The notes under the pieces were generated by a model. That model was not told the DNA's origin. It made no database searches and worked only from the letters and a program-made list of their open reading frames with translations. From the NCBI GenBank assembly GCA_037039925.1, contig JAXRKP010000006.1, positions 365,001 to 429,000 on the forward strand: a DNA stretch of 64,000 bases, given 5' to 3'. This DNA comes from Doris montereyensis. Lineage: Eukaryota > Mollusca > Gastropoda > Nudibranchia > Dorididae. Positions 52,581 to 63,590 of the stretch are shown here, one piece after another. A program made the position numbers and the translations under genes. Positions within the stretch are counted from its first letter, which is position 1. Every line of letters begins with the position of its first letter.

Positions 52581-53690
52581 GGACACACCTTATTTGATAC
52601 AATATCTGAATTTGATCAGATTGGATTTTTTGTTTCCTTAGTAAGTTTTGATTTTATGAATTTTTGAAAATAGCATATGAGAACAACCAAAAATATTAAA
52701 AAATATACAAAAAATTCAATTTTTCCCAAACTATAATACACATAAAAAAAGCATATAATAATTTCTTTGTTTTCCCCCAATTTATCATCCATGCCAAGTT
52801 TCATGAAGATACGTTGAGAAATAAAAAAGGAGATAGGAAATAATGGAAAAAATGACATTTTGAGAAAATTGTATTTTTCTCTTATTTTCTGTTATTTGAA
52901 TACATTTTTCTCCCATAAACTTTAGAAAGAGTAGGGTAATACTTTGAAACATCATAAAACCTTAATGTTATGACACAAGATAATACGAAAACCCCCGGGA
53001 GCGTAGTTAGCTCGGTTGGTAGCACGCTTTCTTTTCATGGCGAGGCGATGGGTGCCGACACAGAGGTCGCGGATTTTTTCTGTCTATTCCGTGTGTTTGT
53101 CTCGTCTTTGTTCCTATGTGGCTTTCATATTATCTTGTGTCATTACATTAACTTCCGACATGCCCCTTGCCTCACTGTTTGTCTTTATCTACGTCATAAC
53201 ACCTTGAGAGGCTCTCAACTACTTCTTATTGACACTGTTTCAAGTGCACCGGCACCTTTTTGGTCATTTTGAGATGGTGTCTTTTGATAATAGGTGCGCG
53301 GAATATGTTCTGTATCTTCCGGCAGATCTAAGGCAATATTCATAATGTTTTGGATAGCCTGTATTGTGACGATCAAAATGAGATAATAACCTTAAGATAA
53401 TATTTCTGACTCATAAAACCTTGAGAGCCTCTCAACTACTTCTTATTGACACTGTTTCAAGTGCACCAGCACCTTTTTTGGTAATTTTGAGATGGTGCCT
53501 TTTGATAATAGGTGCGCGGATGTGCAGAAAGATAGGCATGTATTGTTTCTAAAAAAGTTCGTATAAATTCAAAGAATCGATACGGAGCTTCTTTTATGAT
53601 ATCATTATGACGGGAATGAACTGCTTTATCCACTAGTATGATAGACTAGATTTGTCCCATTTTCGGCAAAAAATGGCATTCCCAGAATCC
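52572..53690 (+). repeat. R2 dispersed repeat copy, with tRNA-like insert
   Basis: ACACCTTATTTGATACAATA to TTGTCCCATTTTCGGCAAAA matches 17271-18060. The block CTTGAGAGGCTCTCAACTAC with its following 100 bases is present twice (53203 and 53411). A tRNA-like stretch, GGAGCGTAGTTAGCTCGGTT with GGTAGCACGC and CGAGGCGATGGGTGCC (52996-53058), is inserted in it. This is a SINE head or tRNA pseudogene rather than a functional tRNA. Confidence 0.65.
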
Positions 53691-53769
53691 GCTACCCCCT
53701 TAATTTATTTAGTATTTACACCATTTAAACGTTCATAAGCGTAATGGCCACTTCGTTGAAAAAAACAGT

Positions 53770-54222
53770 CTACGATATCGTTAGTATCGTAAGGAATATT
53801 TGTATTCGTGTCTGGCAAACGAATGAAGCGCGAGGCGCGATATTCAAGACTTCCGTCGTTGTTACAACTGTGGGTGATTCTTCTATGGAGGTATTGAAAT
53901 TTATATAAATTGTTAAATCCTGTAATGTCGTAATCACAACGGACAGGTAAGTGTTTCGTTCTTCCTTCGATCTATGTTGTGTTGATGATATGATCATCGA
54001 GGTGATTCCAGTCAATGATGGTCCTGTCATTGTTGGCTGTTGAAATCGTATATATTTAGTTGAGTCAGAACCAAAAAACACATCGATTGTGCACATTTTC
54101 ATTTTGGTAAAAGCATGAAACTCACACAGGTGAAAGAGCTTTGAAAGACGAACAAAATGTGATATAGAACCCAGAGCCATCTGAAAATGTTGATAAAATT
54201 TGTATGGCATAGTAATAAGCAT
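53770..54222 (-). CDS. Unassigned 150-codon reading frame
   Basis: An uninterrupted minus-strand frame with varied composition: ALGSISHFVRLSKLFHLCEF, then TGPSLTGITSMIISSTQHRS and VVITTLQDLTIYINFNTSIE. No domain is recognised. It is not flanked by obvious element ends. It may be a host exon, a transposon piece or chance in a low-stop region. Confidence 0.22.
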   Translation of the reverse strand: MLITMPYKFYQHFQMALGSISHFVRLSKLFHLCEFHAFTKMKMCTIDVFFGSDSTKYIRFQQPTMTGPSLTGITSMIISSTQHRSKEERNTYLSVVITTLQDLTIYINFNTSIEESPTVVTTTEVLNIAPRASFVCQTRIQIFLTILTIS

Positions 54223-54609
54223 AGCTTATCATAGCATAGCATAATAAGCATAGCTAGAACAAAATCAACAAGCACACATGATAAGCAGGTCAACAACAAA
54301 AAACAATAACAATGAAATTTGAAGCAGATTGCGCAGTTCCGGTAAGTAAGACAAGTAATTGGTCTTGTCTCCTAAATTGAAAAGTATTGAATCATCCTAG
54401 TTTGGCTTGGCTTGGGTGAGACCAGATGATTGCCACGTGACTGAATTCAATAGATTGGTGATGACCTGGTCAGAAGTCACTTGTAAGACTTCATAGACTG
54501 ACATAGGCAGCCTCACGCCGTGGCGATGACTGTCAGCAAGCCAACTAGCGGTGGCTGTCATTTGTGCTGGCTGAGCGAGATGCCTTTCTAACACAGACAG
54601 ATCGAAAAT

Positions 54610-57600
54610 GATTTACTCTTTAACCCCATGGAGCTACCCATTTTTACTTTTCATTAGACCGACACCAAACACCAAAAATGTGTCTGATTTAGACCCTTTA
54701 AAGGTTGTGCTGTTAAATGCACGCTCTGTTTGTAATAAATCAACACTACTGAACGAATACATAATTGACTGTAACATAAACTTACTTTTCATAACAGAAA
54801 CCTGGCTAAAAAGATGATATTGATTGCCTTTTGAATGATATAGTTACCATCTGGTTACTCTTTTGGTAAACGGGACCGTCCCCATGGCAGAGAAGGTGGT
54901 GGACTAATGGTGATTTTTAAGACGGCATTGGATATCAAACTGATAAACTCTATGCAACCATCCACATTTGAAGTCTTTGAATGTAACATGAAGACCAATA
55001 AGTGTTATTACAAGTTTGTTTTGATATATTATAGGACCAAAAAATCATTGGATGTGGAAAGTTTTAAAAGTGACATTGTCAAATTAGAGATAACTAAGAG
55101 CCTCGAGGAAGTTAGGACTGCTGAAACAAAAATTTAATTATTTAACAAAATTATGGTCCAAATAATTAACAGACATGTTCCCCTGATTACAAAAGTTGTA
55201 ACAGTGCGACCGGACATCAAATGGTTTTGTGATGAAATACTATCTCAAAACGAAAGAGAAGAGCAGCCGAAGAAACTTGGTGGAAATCTAAGCTCGTCAT
55301 TCACAAAGAACTATATATATCAAAGCAAAAAACGAAACAAAGGGACTGATTTAACGAATGCAAACGTACATTATATACCAGACAAGATCGCTGAGCACAA
55401 GGGCAACAGCAAGGAACTTTTTAACATCATAAATAGACTCATGAAACACGAACACCCATCATCTTCCTTACCATCACATGCAACTGACGAAGAATTAGCT
55501 AACATATTCAATAAATATTTTATTGACAAAATTGTCACCATTCGATTGGATCTTGACGAAAAGACTGACACTGACACCATTAAAACTAATGGTATGAAAT
55601 TCATCACAGCACCATCATCACTTTCCTACTTTTTACCCGCATTTGTTTAGGAAATCACTGAACTCTTCAATGATGCAGCAAACAAACAATGCAAATTGGA
55701 CGCGGTTCCCACGTGGGTTCTAAAAGCCTGTATTAATGAGGTTGCACCAGCCATAACCTCCATTGCCAATTGTTCCTTCCAAAATACGGATTTTCCCACG
55801 ATTTTCAAAGAAGCACGTGTGACTCCACTTTAAAAAAAGAAGAATCTTGACAATGAGATGATGAAAAATTACAGACCCGCCTCGAACTTAAATTTCATTT
55901 CAAAGATCATTGAGAAATTCATTATGTGAAGACTCACCAACCACACCATGAGCTACAACCTGTGCCCCCTTTTTCAATCAGCCACAGTACTGAAACTGCG
56001 TTAATCCGTGTCCACAATGACATAATCAACTAGCTACAATGCAATGACAATGTCGCACTTCTACTGTTGGATCTGAGCGCAGCTTTCGATACTGTGGACC
56101 ACAAAACCCTCTTCGCTAGACTGCAGCAATGTTTCGACATCACGGGCATGGCTCTGAAGTGGTTTGTGAGTTATCTTATCGATCATACCCAGCGAGTCAT
56201 CATAAATGGCAGCCCTTCATCGGCAACAAATATCCAATTTGGCGTCCCACAGGGATCAGTTCTTGGTTCGTTTCTCTTTACACTGTACACTTCACCTCTC
56301 AGTGACATCATCGCATGCCACAACATTGATCATCATTTTTATGCTGACGACACACAACTCTACACTTCACCAGCATGAATAATCACCTAACAACTAAAGA
56401 AATAGCCATCATCAACTGTGTGTTAGACATCAGGATCTGGATGACAGAAAACAAATTGAAATTCAACAATGACAAGACAGAATTAATAACATTTAGAGAG
56501 AAAAAGAAAGGACATTATATATTAAATGAGCTGGTCATAAACAATACGACTATATGTAACAGCCATAGCGTAAAAAATCTTGGTATCTTCTTTGATGCAT
56601 TTTTACAAAGCATGTTCACATTACCAAAGTTTGTCAAACAATCCATTATGTTCTTAAAAGCGTTTCTTGTATCCGAAATCTGTTAGATGAAGAAACATTT
56701 AAAATGCTTGTCCATGCCCTTGTTACAAGTTGTCTTGACTACTGTGATTCTCTTCTCTATGGATGGCAAAGACTTCTATTCATCGATTACAATTACTTTA
56801 AAATAAAGCAGCAAGAATTGTAACTAAGACCAAAAAGTCTGAACACATCACTCCTGTTTCGTGCTCTCTGCATTGGCTTCCCATAGAGAAGAGAATCGTA
56901 TAAGATAGCATGTCTCACTTTCAACTACATTCATGACACTGCTCCCGACTATCTAAAACATCTCCTTAAAGTTCACCACCTCAATCGTCCGCTTAGATCA
57001 TCGCAATCTTTGCAACTAAAAAGAAGCGTCCTTGAGATAAAATAATTCAAACTTTCTTTCACCTTTTCGGCCCCATCGATATGGAATTCTTTGTCAGTTA
57101 AAACTAGAAATTGTACAACCCTTCCTTCCTTTAAACAGTCACTTAAAATAGAGTTGTTCCGCTTCACTTTCGACTTGCTTTTAATAATATTTAAATTGGC
57201 ATTTTCTTAAACCTGTGTTATGGGTTTGGTGTTTTATTGATGTATGGTATTTTTAACACTGTCATGTAATATTCTTAGATCTCTTAGTTTGACTTCTTTA
57301 ACTATTATTATACTTTTATTATACAGATACTTTTAAAACTGACATTTCGACCTATCATGGGGTGTGAGGGGTTGGCACCTGCAATGTGTGTTTGTATGTA
57401 TATATGTGTGTGTGTGCGTGCGCAAAGTGTGTTTAGGGCTGTCTTGTAATTAACACATATCATCATTCAGGTATTGTTCATCTTAATTATAAAATTTTTC
57501 GTGTATGTAGACGTCTTGATTTTATAGTAATCTTACATATTGAGTACATTATGTAAGCTATTTTATGATGTATGTCTTGGCCTTTGTAAAGCACAACTGA

Positions 57601-57655
57601 TCATGACCCTCATGGATAGGCGCGGTATATAAATTTTGCATTATTGTTATTACCC
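54610..57655 (+). mobile_element. CR1/L2-type LINE, nearly full-length but broken
   Basis: Endonuclease start at 54698 (VVLLNARSVCNKSTLLNEYI, then NLLFITETWLK). RT from about 55650: NYRPASNLNFISKIIEK-like text, LDLSAAFDTVDHKTLFARLQ, GVPQGSVLGSFLFTLYTSPL and the catalytic YADDTQLYTS (56335-56370). The connection region (ENKLKFNNDKTELITF; VTSCLDYCDSLLYG-like) follows. The 3' end has GGCGCGGTATATAAATTTTG and ATTATTGTTATTA, like L2/CR1 tails. Frameshifts and stops split it into at least five frames. Most of the endonuclease's second half is missing. Confidence 0.88.
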
Positions 57656-57659
57656 ATTT

Positions 57660-58400
57660 CATTACACACTGTGTGTTTGCGATTCACTTTGCACAGACGA
57701 TTTCTTAAATGACAGCGCTTGGGTTTGCCTGGTTTGTGTTTTTTGCGCAAATTTGCCTACCAAGATTCATTAATCCACGAAGAAAGCATCGGTTTTCTCT
57801 AATATGATTGGCTGACCAATCAGAAAGCTAATTTTAAGCTTTATTTGAGTGTATCTACAGATCAGGACTACTAAATACATCAATTTTTAACACATTTGAG
57901 TATATTTTTTATAATACCTACAAATATTTATGGAAACTTTCGGATTTTTTAAGGTGCTTTGTTTTCTACCTGGACAGTTATCAATAAATTAGTCATCTAC
58001 GAACCCTGAGATCACCCCATGATGGACACGTTTACTTCAAGGAAACAAAAACAAACAAACAAACATTTGAACAACACCAGGTTCATGACAATAAGGCTAA
58101 TGTTTTGAAGAAGTGAATTGTCTACTTAGCTATCTTACTATCTCCATAGACCTTGAAAGAGAGCATGTTGAAGTTTTTTTTACCAAGTTTAAAGGCATTT
58201 TGTAACATGGTGTTCAGAAGGCCTACTTTGACAGCATCATAAAAGTCAGGACCCACTGTCACAGGGTAATATATTTATACGCTTTCTGTTTCATTCGCAT
58301 ATTTATGTTATGAGTCTTTCACTTTAGGATTAGGAATTGTTTCTTGTACAAAAAAAAGATTTAAAAAACATGGTGTGATGAATTTATTTTTACCCTTTTA
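57660..58400. other. Sequence upstream of host gene 2, no recognised promoter
   Basis: AT-rich sequence between the L2-like LINE end and the 58407 exon. Because the exon has an acceptor-like boundary, this is probably intron after an unseen 5' UTR exon. No core promoter motif is supported. Confidence 0.4.
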
Positions 58401-58406
58401 TTTTAG

Positions 58407-58535
58407 GCTGCATAGAGCACTCTCTGAAAATGGAGACACCAGTTCCAAACAAAACACCACAGAGGAAACTGAAGAGAATAACAGTGAAGAATAAACTTTC
58501 TCAAAAGAAGCTGAAAACTGCTATCAATGTGTCCT
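58407..58535 (+). CDS. Host gene 2 exon: probable first coding exon, shugoshin-like N-terminus
   Basis: The acceptor is cttttattttag and the donor is TCCT followed by gtaagt. The first ATG is at 58430 and begins METPVPNKTPQRKLKRITVK, then NKLSQKKLKTAINVS. The exon ends with one spare base, matching the exon at 63375. The short basic leader followed by a coiled coil in the next exon resembles shugoshin (SGO/MEI-S332), which protects centromeric cohesin by recruiting PP2A. Bases upstream of the ATG would be 5' UTR, so an earlier non-coding exon is expected. Identification rests on pattern only. Confidence 0.55.
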
Positions 58536-58932
58536 GTAAGTTGAAAAATATTATGAAGTAATAAGAGTGGTGTAACGTCAGTACAGCTGGTCAGTTCTGT
58601 TTGACGTGTCTCTTAAAACTTCTCTGTATTTCATTAACCGTTCTTTTTTCAATTAAGATGAGTTTGTTTCATACCATAATATAATTACATGCAACAAGAA
58701 TCTGCTGTGCTCGTATTTTATCTTCTATCGGGGGTAGTACTGCTGTTAAATGTAGCTTAACTGATATTGCAATGGCCATGTTTATGACTTGTATTCCTAC
58801 CTCAAATTCTTTCTGAGATAAAAGTATCCAGCGACTCTCACTGCATATATGTTGGTTTATTATAAAAACGTTTAACTCATTCAAACCTCACTATGCTGCC
58901 TCCCGCTATTACGCCAGTTCTCACTTATCGCC

Positions 58933-58934
<2 letters not shown>

Positions 58935-59000
<66 letters not shown>
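58935..59000 (+). repeat. CT microsatellite
   Basis: About 65 bases of (CT)n with minor interruptions, followed directly by a LINE RT fragment. Confidence 0.95.
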
Positions 59001-59001
<1 letters not shown>

Positions 59002-59009
59002 GACTAGTG

Positions 59010-59650
59010 CTTCAGGTTTCTCGCTTCAGGTTTAAACACAATTTACACTACAACCGAAGAAGATACAGCCTCAATGAAGACCTGATGGAATTACAGAAAT
59101 GGGAAACCAAATGGCTTAAATATGGATTTCAATGTCATCAAGTGCCACGCAATATCATTCAAGACCAAAAAGAATCCCATCAGAGCTGATTACATCTCAC
59201 ATGGACAGTCTCTTGATCCGTAAAATGCCATGGAGTTGAATTATCGAAAAGTCTCAAATGGAACAAACATGTTCAAGGCATCGTCTCGAAAGCTAACAAA
59301 ACAAGCGCCTTTATCTGAAGAAACCTGAATAGGTGTTGGAAATCACATGTTATAAGACCCTTGTTCAACCCTTTCTGTGTTTGTTTGGCACCCCCACCAA
59401 AATAAATTAATAATAGAGCTAGGAAAAGTCCTAAGGAGAACAGTACAGCATATAATTACCAACAACTCACAACACATTAACTCATCACACCTTGAGAAGA
59501 AACCCGCCCCGAGAACTGCTGGCTGTGAGATGAAGAGCAAAGGCCACAACCATGTTCAAAATAACCAACAACATCATAAACATATCTTTGCCCCATGCAA
59601 TACACCACCATCAGAGACATACAAAAGGCCACACAAAAAAACTGACAATT
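59010..59650 (+). mobile_element. LINE fragment, RT C-terminal region
   Basis: Broken frames give LNEDLMELQKWETKWL (59073-59120), KYLGVELSKSLKWNKHVQGI-like text near 59230-59280 and TVCLAPPPK-like text at 59380, followed by VLRRTVQHIITNN. This is the post-catalytic region of CR1/Rex-type RTs. The element lies in the intron of host gene 2. Confidence 0.7.
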
Positions 59651-60439
59651 CCGAAATCCAAAGGCGACACCGTGTCTAGAAATTTCTCAGTCAAGATACC
59701 ATTGATTCTACCCATATTGACACATTTAGGAGACTACTATCAACTTATTAGGACAATGAAAGATGTAAGTCACGGCGTCAACAAAACCCGACCTCTTAGT
59801 TGTAAACATGTGTAGGTAATTAATTACCAGCGTAGAGCCGTCTGACAAGGGTCTCCAACGTCGATGAGTCCCTTGGATAGTGATTGGTACCGCTACCGAA
59901 TGGGCCAAGAATGCTTAAAGCAAATTTTCAACTTAAATTCATTTATACTCTAAGCTCCACATCTGCCCTTTGTGTCTGAAAATCTGATGCGCCTATCATT
60001 TGTCGTCTTGAGTGGGTATATTAAAAATTTTTGTGTCTTGTTACAAAAAACAGATCATTAAACAGCCATCATACAAAGTTTAATTACAAGCGGAAAGATT
60101 CCTCTATCCTCTATTCATTGACCCCTCGCGTTTCATTTTAGAGTAATGAGTATTTTTCTAATCCCACTCGCTTTTTACTAACATGAAGTACGTGTTGAAG
60201 TTAACCACTGCCGACAACAGTTTCAATTCTTATTTCCCTACTATCTAAAATGAGTTAACAGTTTTGATAATTTGCATGTTAAAATGCTTAAAGTGCAATT
60301 GCCGCTTAAGTACAATAGTGTAGCATTGTTAAACGCAACTTGCTAAATATCGAGTGGTCGCCAACAGGCTCAGTCGTATCATCTTTAGACAATATTCTCA
60401 CCTCATACAAAATTACACCATAGGCGTATCATGATAACA

Positions 60440-60880
60440 GATCATTTCTAGGAAACCTGTCAAGAAAAAGTTTACACTCACCTCACACAGGCAATCGTCA
60501 CTCAGACAAAGGCATGCATAAAAGATCCACTAATTTTGTAGGTGAAGCACATAAGATAGCATTAATTTTTAACCAACTCATTAAGGCGCTAAGCATAATG
60601 CACACATTTATTTCTCACACTAGGCCAATTAAAGCAGGTTTATTTCCAAAGATCCATAAAGACATTGACAATTACATCTGCTTGTACAGACAAAATTTTC
60701 AAAATAAAGTCATCCCCAAACATCTTCTTGAGCATCATCGCCTTTCACATATAAAACTACACAAATTTGGGCTTGGCTTACTGGGTGAACAAGAGACAGA
60801 ATTCACATCAAACCATGGCCAAGCTAGAAGGAAGGGCATGTAGTGCGTGCTCCAAGTCAGCCCCAAAACACATTTTTCTG
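60440..60880 (+). pseudogene. Transposon-derived remnant with FGLGLLGEQ motif
   Basis: The frame 60514-60843 and its upstream extension read GNRHSDKGMHKRSTNFVGEA, KDIDNYICLYRQNFQNKVIP and KHLLEHHRLSHIKLHKFGLG then LLGEQ. One frame over, IHSHQTMAKLEGRA-like text follows. The PKxHLLEHH...FGLGLLGEQ...IH pattern is one I associate with uncharacterised transposase-like proteins repeated in invertebrate and fish genomes. No ends or catalytic triad are identified. Confidence 0.4.
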
Positions 60881-61329
60881 AGTGATGTGAGTAATAAAGT
60901 ACATGTAGGTGTTTGTAAATTATGTTGGTCTTTTTGTTTCTTCGATTTGTATTGTATATTTGTAAGTTGAAATGGATGTGGACTGACATGTTTCTTCCCC
61001 TATTATTGGCTAATATCACATTGTCTGATCGTAAATCGAGTTTGCTATGTAAATTGTTATGAGGGTCAATTTTCTTTTTTATAATCAGGTTTATAAATGT
61101 CTTTAGTTGACTTTGTGAAATTTTGAATGGTGTAGCACATTCAGTTTTCAATCTTTTGAAGTTTCAAAATGTTTTGCATGTGTATCGGTCCTCCAAAACC
61201 GGGGTTTTTCACAGACCGGAAGGTCAAGTCAGGTGGCTTTGTGTGCCGTCAGTGTACTGGTTAAACTATGTCAAACAGCTGCGTGTTCGGTTTATAGAAG
61301 CATAAACTTTCTATATTGTGGTAATATGT

Positions 61330-61480
61330 TCCAAGAGTAGGTGTTCAGATTCGGAATCCTGAATTTCCGGCTTATCGGGTACAAATAAAGAAGAATAAAT
61401 CTGTCCGCAGCTCGTCTGTGTGGATTGTCGAGACATCCGGATTATCGAAAGTACGGACTATGGAGATGTGACTGTACTAC
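61330..61480 (-). mobile_element. Pogo/Tigger-like terminal fragment
   Basis: On the minus strand, TACAGTCACATCTCCATAGT and CGATAATCCGGATGTCTCGA resemble the CAGT...TAATCCGGA ends of pogo/Tigger elements. No opposite end was located. Confidence 0.4.
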
Positions 61481-61689
61481 AATAGCCATTTTATATGCAG
61501 AAGGCCTGCATTGTCTTGTCAGTTAATGTCTTTTTTCTTCTTGGTTAGTCAAATATTGTCTCCGGCGTAACACTGAAATGGGAATTTTTTTAATAACGCC
61601 ATTCCGTTTATAACACCAAGTTACCACTGGCATAACAGTTGGCAATATAATGAGGTTTGAGTGTAGCTTCTTAAATTTTACTCTACACT

Positions 61690-62905
61690 ATGTTCTTTTG
61701 CATAATACCATAGTTAATCCCTCCTCAAAATGTCAAATGCCTTTTGAAGTCAATAAAATAGAGGGGCAAGTCAATGTTTCTTTCGAGGAATTATTCCATT
61801 ATTTTTCTAATTGTAATGTGTGGTCCTGTACACTTCTTCCTGGTCTGAATACACACTGATGTTCTTCAATCTGATTCTCTTCAATCTGATTCTCTTCAAT
61901 CTGATTCTCTATTCTTTCCATAGCCTCATTTCCAGTATCCTGGCATAAACTTTTCCTGGTAGGTATATATCTCTATAGTTTCAGCATTTCATATTTCACC
62001 CTTTCTTTGGTATTGGTAATATCATTCCCTTTTCCCAGTCATCTGGCACCTGTTAACTTCCATGCTTGTTGACATATTTGCTTGTAGTAGTTTGTCTGCC
62101 TCTCTTCCTTAGTTTTTAATCATTTCTGGATAAATTTGATCTGTTTCTGGGGCCTTTCCTAATTTCACTTTTCACATAGCTGTTTAGCTTCCATTAAGAC
62201 ATCTTCAGCTATCTCATCCTTGTTTTATATGTTTTAGAGGATTATGTAATTGCTGAAAATACTTCCATGATTTCGTTATAATGCTCTATTTTTTCATGTC
62301 ACCGAATTTTACAACGCTAATTAACCCCTCAAAATGCAACAACGTCTGGTGTGACTTCGCCAAAATGCAACATGTTTTTGTAAGTACGTCTTCGATTGGT
62401 TGCATGTAAACAGTCGATTCATGTGAAAAATAAATTCAATAACGTCTTTTTACCTCGTCCCAGCAACAAAATCTGCCACGCACGTGTGTGTTGGCATCTA
62501 GATCCGTGTTAACTATGTGCACATGTCGCACGACAATGCCTAGTCTTGGCTGTCTCGGCTTTTGATTTCCTTGGTAGTTTTCTTGATGTCTTTGTCCAAA
62601 CTCTTCCCATTGTTCCTGTTTTTGCTTTCCTCACTTTCTCTTTGGCAAAATTTCTTTTACTTACAATCTTACTATCTATCCTCTGGCGTCCTTGTTTGCA
62701 AGTATTTTTTCCTGGCATTCTTCTTTTCTTTGATCTTAATTTTGACATTGTCATTCCACCATGCTGTTCTTTTCCCATTTCCTTTAATTTGTTTCCTAGC
62801 ATAGACCTTCTCAGTATTATTGATGAGTGTTTCTTTGTACAGTTGCCACTCAACATCCCATTCAATTCTCTGAATCTTTTAGTTTTGGGTAAGCAAGTAA
62901 TTAGC
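61690..62905 (-). mobile_element. LINE-A copy 5, interrupted by R1
   Basis: RT N-terminal remnants are at 61690-62120 (DDWEKGNDITNTKE-like text, and SGRSVQDHTLQLEK near 61800 after frame changes). The EN-RT linker is at 62550-62900, with RKQIKGNGKRTAWWNDNVKI-like text and SKRNFAKEKVRKAKTG. The R1 repeat (62280-62545) lies between them. Leader sequence and 5' monomers follow at 62905-63060. Confidence 0.75.
62280..62545 (-). repeat. R1 dispersed repeat inside LINE-A copy 5
   Basis: On the minus strand GACAGCCAAGACTAGGCATT, CGTGTGCACATAGTTAACAC, TTTTGTTGCTGGGACGAGG and GAAGACGTACTTACAAAAAC match 19630-19840 and 27630-27740. Both flanks are LINE-A sequence. Confidence 0.72.
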
Positions 62906-63060
62906 CCCATTACCCTAGGTAGGTGGTGGCGCTGCCACCTTGAGACCCGCTACCAGGCCTTGGTTGTGATTTTCTGTTGGGGTTAACTCCCTTAGCCTTT
63001 GGTCAGCCAAGACCCTCCTGCAAGGCAGCAGGAGACCCATGGAGTACGAAGCCGCCTAGT
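62905..63060 (-). repeat. LINE-A leader and single 5' monomer, copy 5
   Basis: CCCTAGGTAGGTGGTGGCGC and CACCTTGAGACCCGCTACCA match the leader at 2665-2700. They are followed by TTTCTGTTGGGGTTAACTCC, TTGGTCAGCCAAGACC and CTGCAAGGCAGCAGG as at 2703-3395. There is one monomer only. Confidence 0.78.
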
Positions 63061-63374
63061 CCTTGCCCAATGACAAGGATCCTAATCACATGTAGATACA
63101 TATTTTTAGTTTATATTAAATGTGAGTCCTTTCTGTGCTTAAAATGTTCTGAACTAAAAGATAATTATGAAATCATTTATTACAGACAAGCGATGCCGTT
63201 TTAAGAATATAGTGTAAACACATAAATAAGTCTTCTCCAAAGGATTTCACATAAATCTGAATTTGTTAAAAAAAAAAAAAAAGTGTTTTTTAAGGAACTA
63301 TCACTTGTCAAAGAGTGAATACTCTATGTCCTACAAATGTGTTACTTTGAAATATATGTATATCTTTCATGCAG

Positions 63375-63590
63375 TGAATTCATCTCATAGCCTTCGGTCT
63401 TTGCGCATGAACAATCGTTCTCTGGCACATCGCCTAGAAGGGCTTAAAAAGAGAATACAGAGGTGCCTACGATGCTTATCAAGGTATTCAGGAGGAAAAC
63501 CATATTTTACGACAGAAAGTTGTGTCACTGGAATGTATTATACATGACCCTGATTCATACATCGAAGAGCAAGTTAATAAGAAACTAGAG
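63375..63590 (+). CDS. Host gene 2 exon: shugoshin-like coiled coil
   Basis: Acceptor ctttcatgcag and donor CTAGAG followed by gtaaga. Joined in phase 1 to the 58407 exon it reads LNSSHSLRSLRMNNRSLAHR, with an NN-x2-LA pattern typical of shugoshin coiled coils. After an A5 run (63449-63453) the open frame shifts by one and continues AYDAYQGIQEENHILRQKVV, then SLECIIHDPDSYIEEQVNKK. One extra A in the run explains this. Heptad-like leucines and an EENHILRQKVVSLE core support a coiled coil. The gene continues beyond the right edge. Other coiled-coil proteins are possible. Confidence 0.55.

Noticed and set aside
52996..53058. tRNA gene
   Set aside because: A-box-like and B-box-like stretches exist, but the B box is degraded (GATGGGTGCC) and no cloverleaf pairing is apparent; treated as a SINE head or tRNA relic.
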